A program made the translations under genes and the position numbers. Shown here piece by piece: positions 1-8,736 of a stretch of 52,381 nucleotides of DNA. Below the pieces are notes generated by a model. The model searched no databases and was not told where the DNA came from. It was given only the letters and a program-made list of their open reading frames with translations. How positions within the stretch are numbered: position 1 is the first letter of the stretch; every line of letters starts with the position of its first letter. Source of the stretch: Aeromonas cavernicola (GTDB lineage Bacteria; Pseudomonadota; Gammaproteobacteria; Enterobacterales; Aeromonadaceae); assembly GCF_002795305.1 (NCBI RefSeq), contig NZ_PGGC01000097.1, positions 1 through 52,381 of the forward strand. Direction: 5' to 3'.

Positions 1-235
1 TGTCGCTTAACGTCTGCTGCAGGGCTCGGCACCCCTGCCACACCACTTCCCCCGCTTCGGTCAGGCTCAGGCGGCGGGTGGAGCGATGAAGCAGAGTGAG
101 CCCGAGCTGGCTCTCCAGCTGGCTGACATGCTGGCTGACCGCAGACGGGGTCATGCCGAGGACTTTGGCCGCCCCCGTCATGCTGTCTGCTTCCACCACA
201 GCGGCAAAGATGGCATAACGTCTAAGCTGTTCCAT
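1..235 (-). CDS. LysR-family transcriptional regulator, N-terminal part (gene runs off the left edge)
   Basis: The minus strand from the ATG at 235 encodes 78 residues beginning MEQLRRYAIFAAVVEADSM and continuing with TGAAKVLGMTPSAVSQHVSQ. This is the classic winged helix-turn-helix of LysR-type regulators, with AAKVLGMTPSAVSQHVSQLE as the recognition region (about residues 20-40), followed by LLHRSTRRLSLTEAG of the wing. The ligand-binding domain lies outside the window. The gene is divergent from the oxidoreductase at 337, with about 100 bp between the starts, the usual arrangement in which a LysR protein controls the neighbouring gene. That regulatory link is inferred, and the inducer is unknown. 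Confidence 0.9.
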   Translation of the reverse strand, partial: MEQLRRYAIFAAVVEADSMTGAAKVLGMTPSAVSQHVSQLESQLGLTLLHRSTRRLSLTEAGEVVWQGCRALQQTLSD

Positions 236-336
236 TGTTAAGCTCAACTTACAAGTGAATGCATTTTATAGGTAATTATTAAATCATATCCGACGGCGTA
301 GGATAGCCTCATTGCAACAGTGAAGGAGAATACCCC

Positions 337-975
337 ATGAAAATTGCCCTGATCGGTGCCAGCGGTTTTGTCGGTTCAGCCATCCTCGGTGAGGCCATCA
401 GCCGTGGTCATCAAATCACTGCCATCGTGCGTGACGTGAGCAAAGTGGCCGACCATCCCCAGGTCACGGCGGTCGCCGTCGATGCCCAAGACCCGCAGGC
501 ACTGGCCGAAGTGCTCAAGGGACACGATCGGGTGATCAGCGCCTACAACCCCGGCTGGACCAATTCGGATATTTTTAATCAGTACCTCAAAGGGGCGAGC
601 GCCATTGTGGCGGCTGCCAAGGTGACCGATAGCTGGCTGCTAGTGGTGGGCGGTGCTGGTAGCTTGGAAGTGGCTCCCGGCCTGCAACTGGTGGACACCC
701 CCGAGTTTCCAGCCGAGTGGAAACAAGGTGCACTGGCCGCCCGCGATGGCCTGACCGCCCTGCGCCGTGAAACGGCCCTCGACTGGCGTTTTGTCTCTCC
801 CCCCGTGTTCCTTGAGCCGGGTGAGAAGCGCGGGGGCTACCGCCTCGGTGCCGATCAGGTGCTGTTTAGTGGCGAGCAGCCTGCCGGGATCACCGTCAGC
901 GATCTGGCCGATGGCATCGTCAACGAAGCAGAAAAACCGGCGCACCTACGCCAGCGCTTTACCCTGGGGTACTGA
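337..975 (+). CDS. NAD(P)-binding oxidoreductase, COG2910 / NADH-flavin reductase-like
   Basis: 212 residues with an N-terminal Rossmann motif, MKIALIGASGFVGSAIL (GxSGxxG), and a short atypical SDR layout. Sequence pattern and length fit the COG2910 group, often named Rrf2-linked NADH-flavin reductase or NAD(P)H-binding protein. It probably binds NAD(P)H in the cytoplasm; the substrate cannot be told from sequence. The start is supported by AAGGAG about 10 bases before the ATG. It is divergently transcribed from the LysR gene, which suggests a regulator-target pair. A strong hairpin at 1032-1079 follows the stop. The family assignment is firm at superfamily level and tentative below it. Confidence 0.85.
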   Translation: MKIALIGASGFVGSAILGEAISRGHQITAIVRDVSKVADHPQVTAVAVDAQDPQALAEVLKGHDRVISAYNPGWTNSDIFNQYLKGASAIVAAAKVTDSWLLVVGGAGSLEVAPGLQLVDTPEFPAEWKQGALAARDGLTALRRETALDWRFVSPPVFLEPGEKRGGYRLGADQVLFSGEQPAGITVSDLADGIVNEAEKPAHLRQRFTLGY

Positions 976-1351
976 GGGCAAGTAGGCTGTTTTATCAGCC
1001 TATATTCAGCCCACCATTAGTCCACTAGCGAACAAAAACAGACAAAGGGAGGCATTTGCCTCCCTTTGTCTGTTTTTGTATCCGGCCCATGACCCAAACT
1101 AATGCCAACGGGGCTTTTTGTCTCAGCATGCGAAAAATATTTCATACTGGTGGAGGAGGTCTGTTCACGCAAGGCAAACGCATGAGTGAGTGAATTACTA
1201 CCAATAAAGTCAACACTCACATCTTGTGTCTTAAGAATCAAAACCGTGCATTTAACAACCTGAGTGTGGTTGTTTCATGAACATTTTTATTCGAAGAGCA
1301 TTCGTGCGTTCGCCCTAGTCGCTAAAGTCAGTTACTGGGGAGGATAACAAC
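976..1351. other. Intergenic region without a supported gene (about 375 bp)
   Basis: Besides the hairpin at 1032-1079 this stretch holds a smaller hairpin (AACAACC at 1254-1260 pairing with GGTTGTT at 1268-1274) about 80 bp before the next gene. It also holds a GGGGAGGA ribosome-binding site at 1337-1344 in front of the ATG at 1352. I see no convincing ORF on either strand. The promoter of the downstream exported protein should lie here, but no clear -35/-10 pair stands out. Confidence 0.5.
1032..1079. terminator. Long perfect hairpin, probable bidirectional terminator
   Basis: A 22-bp perfect inverted repeat (arms 1032-1053 and 1058-1079) is separated by only 4 bases. The arm reads acaaaaacagacaaaggg then aggc, so each strand has a GC-rich upper stem ending in a T-rich 3' tail. 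It follows the oxidoreductase stop by about 55 bp and could stop transcription from either side. Confidence 0.8.
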
Positions 1352-2334
1352 ATGATATATAAGCAAAAAAATATTCAGCTGCGCCACAGTGGCTATCTTT
1401 TTCGCTGGTAGCTGGCGGACTTTACTTGGTGTTGGGGCAAGGTGCCCAAGCCATGCCAAGCAACAGCACAATGGCTGTTTATGGCCGCCAAGTCACATTA
1501 GAGGGGCCCCTCACCATCACAACCAATGGCAGTACTATTTCAGTCACTCAATTACCAACAGTGAAAGATCAAGATAATGATGCTCATATCGGCTGGACTT
1601 ATGTATGGGAAGTCGCTGGATCAGGTAGCGAACAGACCACCAATATTCTGACCACAATCCCCAACTTGACACCGACAGGTGCAATGAGAGGACGTAGTGT
1701 TCAACTGAAGGTCAAAGGCTTAACCGAAACCCGTAGCTTCCCCATTGAAACGGCTACATCTGCGGTTGCCGCATCAAATAGCTTCACGATTCCGTACTCA
1801 GCCACCAGTACACCACCAACCGACCAGTGGCGCGGGTATAATGATATCGGGGGAACATATACCATGGATGGACGCCCCGTGACGGTAACGGTAGCTCAAT
1901 ATGGGGGAATTAATTACGACGGCTACGGTGGAACTGCCAGTTCGTATTGTGGCACCACTTATCCCAATGCGGTCGGTGGCGTTTGGCTCAATAACTCTGC
2001 CGAATTGATAATACGCTTCAGTGTACCCGTGACCAATATCAAAATAGTGGCCTTTGGAATGGACTCGGGAGAAACAGTTAATATCAGCACTAATGCAGCA
2101 TCAAAAGTCTCTATTTTTGGTACCTTTAACGCTGGCGCTAATTATACTGGATGTAATAGACCAACGTTAAATGGCAACCTCATTACCGCTAATCCAAGTA
2201 GCTCTTGGGGATATTTTGCGAGTGTCGGGGGTGTATACTTTACCGAATTAAGAATATACCAAAGCAATAATAGTAGCGGCTATGGTGGTACAGTTTTTAA
2301 CTTTAATTATGCACATGTTACTGTGTCACCATAA
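1352..2334 (+). CDS. Exported protein of unknown function, 5' end split by a frameshift in an A7 tract
   Basis: The mature part (from about 1453) is a secreted protein of about 290 residues rich in Thr, Ser, Asn, Gly and Tyr, with only two Cys. I do not recognise a family; the composition suggests beta-sandwich or adhesin-like domains. A well-placed RBS (ggggagga, 1337-1344) precedes the ATG at 1352, which opens MIYKQK and then meets A7 at 1365-1371. In that frame translation soon stops. One extra A would join it to KKYSAAPQWLSFSLVAGG, giving a complete Sec signal peptide cleaved after GAQA. As written, the downstream frame has only TTG (1426, 1432) or GTG starts within the signal peptide and no RBS. 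The gene may be phase-variable, use ribosomal slippage, or carry a sequencing error. Confidence 0.7.
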
Positions 2335-2416
2335 TTTATAATTTACCCAGCACCATTATATTTAATTCATGTACAAAACGTTAAAGAGAACAATAAAAAT
2401 ACTGTACATTTTTATT

Positions 2417-2442
2417 AATATTCAGTAATTAAGCTGAATATT
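2417..2442. terminator. Hairpin between convergent genes, possible bidirectional terminator
   Basis: AATATTCAG at 2417-2425 pairs with CTGAATATT at 2434-2442 around an 8-base loop, between the 3' ends of the convergent exported-protein genes. The stem is AT-rich and the flanking T-tracts are short, so termination strength is uncertain. Confidence 0.45.
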
Positions 2443-2445
2443 GCT

Positions 2446-3195
2446 TTATTGCGGCAAATCGATTGCGGCGGCATCAATCCAGCCGGTGGTGATCGTCTTG
2501 CCGTGAAATGCCACTTTGTAGCGCGCATATGCAAAACTAAAATCAAGCAGGTGTACCCGATCGCCCTTTATCAGGTAACTCTTACGTGGACTCTCGCTCT
2601 CAGCGCTGGCATAAAAAGAGGCTCGTGGCGCACCGACCGTAAAGTCGATATCTGAGCGGCGGCTATTGCAGTCGATAGCGGCAATGTCGAGCGGATCCAA
2701 GATTTCAAGACAGAAATAGGCGTAATTCTCCCGCTCGCTGACAAGTGTCAGCGCACCGTCAGTATTGAGCTGATAAGTGCGATCAATATATCTGGGGCCG
2801 GATTTCATTGAACTAGCAACCTTGTCTGACATCAGTTCGGGATTGACAAGGTCATGGTGGCTGGCGAGCGAGCAATCGTTACCCACTAATCTCACCAGAC
2901 GGTAGAAAATATTTACCCCGCCATAACCCGAGCTGACTGGCAGTGTCAGCAGACTAAAACGCGCATAGTCGTAGCGTTGCACCAAGTTGTTGATATCCCC
3001 CATACCCTCCTGCTCGACCGTCAGTGTTTGATTGGCACAGCGCAGCGTTATTTTGTTTGCTTGCTGACTCAATTTCACCTGCGGGGTGAGAGAAACCCCA
3101 TGGCGTGGTTCAAGTGAAATAGCGACCGAGACCGGTTCAAGAGCTTGTGTATGGGGTGAAAATAGCAGCAGTAAAAGCAGATAGACGATCATCAT
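2446..3195 (-). CDS. Exported protein of unknown function with a C-terminal SH3-like segment
   Basis: 249 residues. The N-terminus MMIVYLLLLLLFSPHTQA is a clear Sec signal peptide with cleavage expected after TQA. The body has no family I can name. The last 45 residues (YLIKGDRVHLLDFSF followed by WIDAAAIDL) have the look of a bacterial SH3-like fold, as found in periplasmic proteins. It is convergent with the frameshifted exported-protein gene and separated from it by an AT-rich hairpin. Location is predicted as periplasmic or secreted. Functional assignment is not possible from sequence alone. Confidence 0.7.
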   Translation of the reverse strand: MMIVYLLLLLLFSPHTQALEPVSVAISLEPRHGVSLTPQVKLSQQANKITLRCANQTLTVEQEGMGDINNLVQRYDYARFSLLTLPVSSGYGGVNIFYRLVRLVGNDCSLASHHDLVNPELMSDKVASSMKSGPRYIDRTYQLNTDGALTLVSERENYAYFCLEILDPLDIAAIDCNSRRSDIDFTVGAPRASFYASAESESPRKSYLIKGDRVHLLDFSFAYARYKVAFHGKTITTGWIDAAAIDLPQ

Positions 3196-3299
3196 TGGCC
3201 TAATAAATAAAGGTAAGGAAACTCAGATATCCCGTGTATTGGCTAGGCAGTGGATTAAATCAGAAAAGTGGGTGTTCAAATATCGGCCTAATTTCCTAT

Positions 3300-3998
3300 C
3301 TATAGACGGTTGAGAAGCTGGATGATGAACGTGGCACACGAGGGGCTATAGACCTGCTGGATCAAATAATCCAAGTCCTCATGGAAAATCAACATGCCAG
3401 AATGATCCGCTTCATAAAGTGCCAAAAGGCCCGAGCGAATTCCTTTGGTCTCAAGAGTTAACTCCCAATCATGGGCTGCTGCATTCCGTATACGTCTTAT
3501 GATGTGACACCTGTTCTCTTCTTCCTGATCGATGATGCCAGCAGCAAAAGCATGGTTAATCCGGCCGTTGAAGGTTCGAGGTGGCTTGCTGACCGTGTCC
3601 CCCGCAGAGGAAACCCGTAACGCCTCAGCTTCTAGCAGTTCATCGAGCAGAGCGTCGAGAAATGACGCCCAGATAATGATGACGCTACGAAATGACTTCC
3701 TCGTATTTTCGAGATTGGTGTAGCTAAGAAACTTCTCCAGCCGCTTTAAGTGGACAGGGACCTCGGCAGGTGGCGAAGGCTCAGGCAACTGTCGCTGTTC
3801 TGGGTCCGCAACTTCACCAAACTCGCCGATTCGGCACCTTCTGAAGACTTCTCTCCCGTGTAGCTCCGGATCATCAGGGGCTGCTGTGAAGGGCATCTCT
3901 TGTTCAAATGTGTTTGTTCTGACATAGCAGTTAATCGCACTACGCTTCTCGTCAGCCCATTGCGGATCTCTGACCGATAAGATTTCTATCTTGATCAT
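3300..3998 (-). CDS. HEPN/MltR-like protein of unknown function
   Basis: The best start is the ATG at 3998 (MIKIEILSVRDPQW), preceded by AGGA at the right distance, giving 232 residues. The same frame stays open upstream to an ATG at 4118, but that extension looks non-coding. The C-terminal half (ASFLDALLDELLEAEALRV, then RINHAFAAGIIDQEEENR and IIRRIRNAAAHDWEL) is alpha-helical and resembles MltR / DUF4145-type HEPN folds. RNAAAH matches the R-x4-H signature of HEPN ribonucleases. The N-terminal 90 residues are not recognised. No nucleotidyltransferase partner (MNT) is encoded next to it. It could be an RNase, a regulator or a phage-response protein; the HEPN call is pattern-based. Confidence 0.65.
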   Translation of the reverse strand: MIKIEILSVRDPQWADEKRSAINCYVRTNTFEQEMPFTAAPDDPELHGREVFRRCRIGEFGEVADPEQRQLPEPSPPAEVPVHLKRLEKFLSYTNLENTRKSFRSVIIIWASFLDALLDELLEAEALRVSSAGDTVSKPPRTFNGRINHAFAAGIIDQEEENRCHIIRRIRNAAAHDWELTLETKGIRSGLLALYEADHSGMLIFHEDLDYLIQQVYSPSCATFIIQLLNRL

Positions 3999-4130
3999 GA
4001 CATTATTCCTGATAACCGCCCTTAATCTCATATGTTGGGCTTCGCTACGCTTTGCCCTACAAAACCACGTTACCGCACCAGCCCAATCCGCTGTTTTTAA
4101 CCTGCAAGATCGCAGCAATCGCTTTCATAA

Positions 4131-4456
4131 TGTTCTCCCGAGAAATGGATTTTCGTTTGGATATTCTAATTGCTCGGGAAAATGAATGGGAAGGAACACC
4201 TGTCTATAATTTTATATATATCAATATTTTAGACACTAACTATTCGTTCAATGATCAGTTCGTTTGGTTAAAAATGCTCCATCCTGAATACTGGACAAAT
4301 CTTGTCGCCACTCAGCTCCACGCAAACATTCTTGCGGCCTTTATCGATAAGCTCCATTGCAACGGCTTGCGCACCTTCCTCCTGATGTGTGAGTTACGCC
4401 ATTCCCCCTTCCTAACCAGAATTAAATTTCAAATTTTTCATGGAATAAAGAATTAG
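4131..4456 (+). CDS. Doubtful small hypothetical ORF in AT-rich DNA
   Basis: From the ATG at 4131 (MFSREMDFRLDILIAREN) an ORF of 108 residues runs to 4456. The frame is also open from 4052. Composition is AT-rich and unlike neighbouring genes, the RBS is weak, and I recognise no domain. It may be a real accessory gene, a remnant, or chance. It lies divergent from the HEPN-like gene in a region that otherwise holds no gene between 3999 and 4520. A short sequence at 4033-4066 (tgttgggcttcgctacgc and onward) resembles interspersed GC-rich repeats seen in many proteobacteria. Confidence 0.25.
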
Positions 4457-4520
4457 GGCTCAATCTACCGCGATGGATGCAAAATACTAGGTGCAATGCC
4501 GAGCATGAGAGCAGCGTTAT

Positions 4521-5213
4521 TTACTGCAAGCCCAGCTTCTTACGCAAGGTCGCTTGTACGCCGCCCTTATCGGCGAGATAACGGGCTAAGCCACGTCCGC
4601 GCAGCTCACAGGCAGGGCAAGTGCCACAGCCGTCACCGGCAATGCCGTTGTAGCAGGTCAGGGTATGCTGGCGCACGGTGTCGAGGTGACCATAGTGATC
4701 CGCCAGCGCCCAGGTCTCGGCCTTGTCAAGCCACATCAAGGGGGTTGCAAAACGGATGGTGCGATCCAGCCCGAGCGACACTGCCTGATTGAGGGATTTG
4801 ACGAACTCGTTACGGCAATCGGGATAGCCGGAAAAGTCGGTTTCACATACCCCAGTAATGACCACTTGGGCCCCAACTTGGTAGGCATAGATAGCGGCTA
4901 AGGTTAGAAACAGGATGTTGCGGCCCGGCACAAAGGTGTTGGGTAGGCCGTTATCCTGCAACTCACCGCTCACGGGAATATCGTCACGGGTCAAGGCAGA
5001 GACTGCCAATTCCCCCAACATGTTGGCATCCATCACCTTGTGGGCGGTCACTCCGAGTTTCTTGGCTAAGTCACGTGCGGTGTCGATCTCTTGGCGATGG
5101 CGCTGGCCATAGTCGAAGGTGATGGCGTGCACTTCATCATACTGGGCCAATGCCTGCACCAGACAGGTAGTGCTGTCCTGACCGCCACTGAAAACCACGA
5201 CTGCTTTGTTCAT
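4521..5213 (-). CDS. queC: 7-cyano-7-deazaguanine synthase QueC
   Basis: 230 residues, the normal length for QueC, which converts 7-carboxy-7-deazaguanine to preQ0 with ATP and ammonia in queuosine biosynthesis. The PP-loop motif [11 protein letters not shown] lies at residues 8-18. The C-terminal zinc site is intact, with four Cys in [20 protein letters not shown]. The ATG at 5213 ([11 protein letters not shown]) follows AAGGAG and is preferred to the longer frame from 5267, which would add residues absent from the family. It lies 20 bp downstream of the DTW gene on the same strand and may be cotranscribed with it. Confidence 0.96.
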   Translation of the reverse strand: MNKAVVVFSGGQDSTTCLVQALAQYDEVHAITFDYGQRHRQEIDTARDLAKKLGVTAHKVMDANMLGELAVSALTRDDIPVSGELQDNGLPNTFVPGRNILFLTLAAIYAYQVGAQVVITGVCETDFSGYPDCRNEFVKSLNQAVSLGLDRTIRFATPLMWLDKAETWALADHYGHLDTVRQHTLTCYNGIAGDGCGTCPACELRGRGLARYLADKGGVQATLRKKLGLQ

Positions 5214-5233
5214 CTTGCTAACTCCTTGACATG

Positions 5234-5893
5234 TCACGCGCGACGGCCTTCGGCAAAGTCCTGCCACTGGGTATTTAGCTGCTTAAAGAGGGTGAGCAAG
5301 GGGGCATAACGCACAGGGTCTTGCTCCCACTGCGACAGCAAATAATATCCTGTTTCAAGGGTCGATAAGGCGCCAGCAAACGGCGCCTTGCGAATGGCAT
5401 AACTCCCTTTGATCGGCCCCAAGGTGACCCGAGGTAGCTGAGCCAGCACGGGATGACTGTGCAGCATCCGATACGCTTTGCGCCAAGTGCCGTCGAGGAT
5501 CATAAACGCCACCGAGGCAGGGTCCGCCACCGCTGTCTGTAGTTGTTGCAGTGGTATCGCCTGTTCATCTGGCCACAGTAAGTAGCAACGGCGTGTGGGG
5601 TCAGCGAGTCGGCTATCGAGCCAAGTATCCTGCCCGCACTGTTCGGCGACATGCACCTCACACTGAGTGAGGGACGCAGATAACAGGGCGGCGGTTCCTT
5701 TCGGATGCGCCACTTCATTGGGATGTTGCAGAATATAGAGCGGCGCCCTATTCGCCAAGGGGACAATGTATTGACACAGGCACGCTTTGAGGGCTCGGGC
5801 ACAACGTGTACAGTATCGACTCTTGTTATGGCAGGGCTGTGTTATGTGGTCAGAAAGGTCTGGATTACTCTGGGTTATCACGCTCTCACTCAT
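5234..5893 (-). CDS. DTW-domain protein, probable tRNA aminocarboxypropyltransferase paralogue
   Basis: 219 residues. [13 protein letters not shown] near the N-terminus gives the Cys cluster, and [15 protein letters not shown] carries the D-G-T-W signature of the DTW family, SAM-dependent enzymes that make acp3U in tRNA. A second DTW protein at 45659-46411 is the closer match to E. coli TapT (YfiP), so this copy is a paralogue that may modify a different position or RNA. The only ATG start (5893) lies 50 bp inside the divergent rhombosortase gene, so the two 5' ends overlap. Its RBS is weak. Position just upstream of queC on the same strand hints at a tRNA-modification pair. Confidence 0.85.
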   Translation of the reverse strand: MSESVITQSNPDLSDHITQPCHNKSRYCTRCARALKACLCQYIVPLANRAPLYILQHPNEVAHPKGTAALLSASLTQCEVHVAEQCGQDTWLDSRLADPTRRCYLLWPDEQAIPLQQLQTAVADPASVAFMILDGTWRKAYRMLHSHPVLAQLPRVTLGPIKGSYAIRKAPFAGALSTLETGYYLLSQWEQDPVRYAPLLTLFKQLNTQWQDFAEGRRA

Positions 5894-6425
5894 CTGCTTG
5901 TTGCTGTTTTTTACCGTCCAAAATGGTGATCTCGCCTTTGATCGCGGTGAGATTGCTCAAGGTGCAGGGTGGCGGATCATAACAGGCAATTGGGTACACA
6001 CCAATGTGTGGCATCTGCTGCTCAATCTTGCGGGGCTCACCCTGCTTTATGGTCTTTTTCGCGACTATCTGGGACAGTCCCGACTGCCATTACTGATGCT
6101 GCTGCTCGGATCTGCAGTGGGGCTTGGGATCTGGTGGTGGTGCCCGCAAACCCAATGGTATATGGGGCTCTCTGGTGCACTGCACGGTTTGTTGGTCTGG
6201 GGCGCAATCCAAGATGTGCATCACCAGCGCAGAATATCAGGGGCCATGATGCTGCTGGGGATAATGGTTAAACTGGCCATGGATTTGTATCAGGCTGGGG
6301 ACGGCCCGGTTGCCCAGCTCATCGGTGCCCGCGTGCATATCGAATCTCATCTGATCGGGGCGGGAGCAGGCCTGATCCTTGGCCTACTCCCCGTCTCTCT
6401 TAGCCGCCCGCAAGCTCCGCATTGA
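5844..6425 (+). CDS. rrtA: Rhombosortase (rhomboid-family intramembrane serine protease)
   Basis: From the ATG at 5844 ([16 protein letters not shown]) the protein has 193 residues and about six membrane segments. [13 protein letters not shown] contains the rhomboid GxSG nucleophile motif, and [12 protein letters not shown] supplies the catalytic His in the last segment. Length and motif context fit rhombosortase, which cleaves GlyGly-CTERM tails of exported proteins in Shewanella, Vibrio and Aeromonas. No gene in this window encodes an obvious GlyGly-CTERM tail, so its substrates lie elsewhere. The 5' end overlaps the divergent DTW gene by 50 bp and the 3' end overlaps pyrF by 26 bp. Confidence 0.82.
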   Translation: MWSERSGLLWVITLSLICLLLFFTVQNGDLAFDRGEIAQGAGWRIITGNWVHTNVWHLLLNLAGLTLLYGLFRDYLGQSRLPLLMLLLGSAVGLGIWWWCPQTQWYMGLSGALHGLLVWGAIQDVHHQRRISGAMMLLGIMVKLAMDLYQAGDGPVAQLIGARVHIESHLIGAGAGLILGLLPVSLSRPQAPH

Positions 6426-7101
6426 TCGCCAGCAGCATCGCCGCAGGATCGGTCGCTTGGGTGATGGGGCGGCCAATCACGAGGTAATCTGAACCGGCTT
6501 CAATAGCCGCTCGCGGCGTCATCACTCGGCGCTGATCACCGGCTGCAGACCCAGTGGGGCGGATCCCTGGGGTCACTAATTTAAAATCGCTCCCAAGCTC
6601 GCTCTTTAGCACGGACGCTTCATTGGCAGAACAGACCACCCCAGCCAAACCGGCCTTTTTGGCCAGCGTCGCTAAACGGATCACCTGTTCCGCGGGGCTC
6701 ATATTGAGACCAATGGGAGCCATGTCTGATTGCTCCATGCTGGTCAGCACGGTCACTCCGATCAGCAAAGGCGCCTTGTCACCATAGGGCTGCAGCGCAT
6801 CGACGGCGGCACGCATCATGCGTTCACCACCGCTGGCATGCACATTGACCATCCAAACGCCAAGTTCGGCACTGGCTGCCACCGCTTTGGCGACGGTATT
6901 GGGAATATCGTGAAACTTCAGATCCAAAAAGACATCGAATCCCTTAGCCACTAGTTGGCGCACAAACTGCGGGCCAAACAGGGTAAACATCTCCTTGCCT
7001 ACCTTGAGACGGCACTGGGCCGGAGAGATACGTTCAACGAACGCTAAGGCGTCTGCCTCGTGCTGATAATCCAGCGCTACCAGTACTTTGGGATCTTGCA
7101 T
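6400..7101 (-). CDS. pyrF: Orotidine 5'-phosphate decarboxylase PyrF
   Basis: 233 residues, normal length. It catalyses OMP to UMP, the last step of de novo pyrimidine synthesis. The catalytic D60-x-K62-x2-D65 array is seen in [16 protein letters not shown], with D11 and K33 also in place and the phosphate loop [14 protein letters not shown] near residue 190. It is the third gene of lapA-lapB-pyrF, the same order as in E. coli, starting 18 bp after lapB. The 3' end overlaps that of the convergent rhombosortase gene. Confidence 0.97.
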   Translation of the reverse strand: MQDPKVLVALDYQHEADALAFVERISPAQCRLKVGKEMFTLFGPQFVRQLVAKGFDVFLDLKFHDIPNTVAKAVAASAELGVWMVNVHASGGERMMRAAVDALQPYGDKAPLLIGVTVLTSMEQSDMAPIGLNMSPAEQVIRLATLAKKAGLAGVVCSANEASVLKSELGSDFKLVTPGIRPTGSAAGDQRRVMTPRAAIEAGSDYLVIGRPITQATDPAAMLLAINAELAGG

Positions 7102-7119
7102 CTCACATCCTATTGCTTG

Positions 7120-8286
7120 TTATTCACCGTCCAGACCACGGATCGGCTTGATGGAACCCCACTGACGACAAGATGGGCATTGCCAGAACAGCGAGTGAGT
7201 GGCGAAGCCGCACTGCCGACACTTGTGGGTTGACTTGATTTTGATCTGCTCGCCGACCAGTTGTTGCAGCAATTCGAGGCTCTCCTTGGCAGGCCCCTCC
7301 TCCGCACTGGCCAACTGAAAGCCCACCAGCTGGTAAAAGCCTTTCATCGAAGGATGACGACGCAGCTGACGCAGCACCAGTGAACGTGCCTGGCTCAAGC
7401 CATCACGCTCTTCAATCAGCTTGGCAAGGGCAAGAGTCACGCTGACGCCGGCGTGATCTTCCACCGCCTTTTCAAGCAGCGGGATCAACGCAGGCGTGCG
7501 GCCCAGTTGCTGATAGCACTCGAGCAATTTGGGCATGGCCTCGGACGCAAAGTCGATATCCTGCTCGAATACCCGCAGTAACTCCTTGCTGGCCTGCTCA
7601 TACTCCCCCGCTGCCATGGCGAGCTCAGCTAACCGCAGACTGGCTCGCGCACACGCAGGATTTACACTCAGGGCACGCTTTAATTTGGCGATCCCCTCTC
7701 CTGCATTACCTTCACACAGAGCATGTTCAGCCTGTTCGCAGTAAAAGTGAGAAATAGGCTCAGCTAATTTTTTTCCTTGGAATTTTTGCAGTTTCACCGC
7801 GGTATCAATCGCGTTATCCCAATCCCGTAATTGCTGATGAATAACCAGCAATTGAGTCAATGCGGTCTCTGCAAAATCATCGTCTTCGCACAACTCGCGC
7901 CAGAGCGTCTCCGCTCTATCAAGTAGGCCTGCAGCAAGGAAATCACGCGCCAGTTCTTGCAAAGCAAGCTGTCGTTGCTCACGGGTCAGCTGGCGAGCGA
8001 CAAGATTTTGGTGGATTTTTATTGCCCGTTCGACCTCCCCACGCTGGCGAAATAAATTGCCAAGAGAGAGGTGTGTCTCAATAGTCTCGTTATCAACTTC
8101 TAGCAGCTGAATAAAAAGGTCTACCGCTTTATCAGACTCATCAGATAGTAGGTAATTCAGTCCTGCCACGTATTGACGAGAAAACTGGTTACTTCTTTCT
8201 TGGGTGTCCTGACGAACACTCCTGCGCCCCATATACCAGCCATAGCCAGCCGCAATGGGTAACAACAGGAAAAGCAGTTCAAGCAT
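7120..8286 (-). CDS. lapB: Lipopolysaccharide assembly protein LapB (TPR plus zinc domain)
   Basis: 388 residues, as for E. coli LapB (YciM). An N-terminal membrane anchor (MLELLFLLLPIAAGYGW) is followed by tandem TPR helices over residues 40-320. A C-terminal rubredoxin-type zinc module, CRQCG and CPSC separated by 10 residues, ends the protein. LapB is an inner-membrane adaptor that controls LPS synthesis by directing LpxC to FtsH. It starts 9 bp downstream of lapA, so the two are cotranscribed, with pyrF following. Confidence 0.95.
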   Translation of the reverse strand: MLELLFLLLPIAAGYGWYMGRRSVRQDTQERSNQFSRQYVAGLNYLLSDESDKAVDLFIQLLEVDNETIETHLSLGNLFRQRGEVERAIKIHQNLVARQLTREQRQLALQELARDFLAAGLLDRAETLWRELCEDDDFAETALTQLLVIHQQLRDWDNAIDTAVKLQKFQGKKLAEPISHFYCEQAEHALCEGNAGEGIAKLKRALSVNPACARASLRLAELAMAAGEYEQASKELLRVFEQDIDFASEAMPKLLECYQQLGRTPALIPLLEKAVEDHAGVSVTLALAKLIEERDGLSQARSLVLRQLRRHPSMKGFYQLVGFQLASAEEGPAKESLELLQQLVGEQIKIKSTHKCRQCGFATHSLFWQCPSCRQWGSIKPIRGLDGE

Positions 8287-8295
8287 GGAGGAACA

Positions 8296-8580
8296 TTATT
8301 CCTTACCCGAAGTCCGGGTCAGCTCCAACTCACGGGATTGACGACGCATAGTGCGGTTGAGGGTCCGGTTCTGCATTTTCAGGCGTAAAAACAACAGACC
8401 AAATACCAACCACCCGACACAAAAGCCACCAGCAAAAAAAAGCCCTAACAATAGGGATAAAGAAAACTCCCCCTGAGCAATCAGGTAATTAAACTGCACT
8501 AGCTGGCCATTCTGTGAACCTAACGCTAGGGTCAAAACAAATACCAGCACCAGTGGAATGAGGGCTAAGATACGCTTCAT
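8296..8580 (-). CDS. lapA: Lipopolysaccharide assembly protein LapA
   Basis: 94 residues with two membrane segments (about residues 4-22 and 42-65) and a basic cytoplasmic tail with predicted coiled coil. This matches LapA (YciS, DUF1049), the small partner of LapB. The ATG at 8580 is preceded by AGGGAGC. First gene of lapA-lapB-pyrF. The promoter should lie in 8581-8700; I do not see a clear sigma-32 consensus there. Confidence 0.9.
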   Translation of the reverse strand: MKRILALIPLVLVFVLTLALGSQNGQLVQFNYLIAQGEFSLSLLLGLFFAGGFCVGWLVFGLLFLRLKMQNRTLNRTMRRQSRELELTRTSGKE

Positions 8581-8706
8581 AAAAGCTCCCTGTCAGTATC
8601 TAATGAAAGGCTGATTATCCTTAAAATTACAGGCAGACTCTAGAGCGAATAGGAAAAGAGTGTAATAAAGAGGATTAACTATCGGTGTCACCAAGCAAAA
8701 ACAAAA

Positions 8707-8728
8707 GCGGCACACCCAAGTATGCCGC
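8707..8728 (-). terminator. Rho-independent terminator after ihfB
   Basis: On the minus strand GCGGCA (8723-8728) pairs with TGCCGC (8707-8712) and is followed by TTTTGTTTTTG, directly after the ihfB stop codon. Confidence 0.8.
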
Positions 8729-8736
8729 CTTACCCA

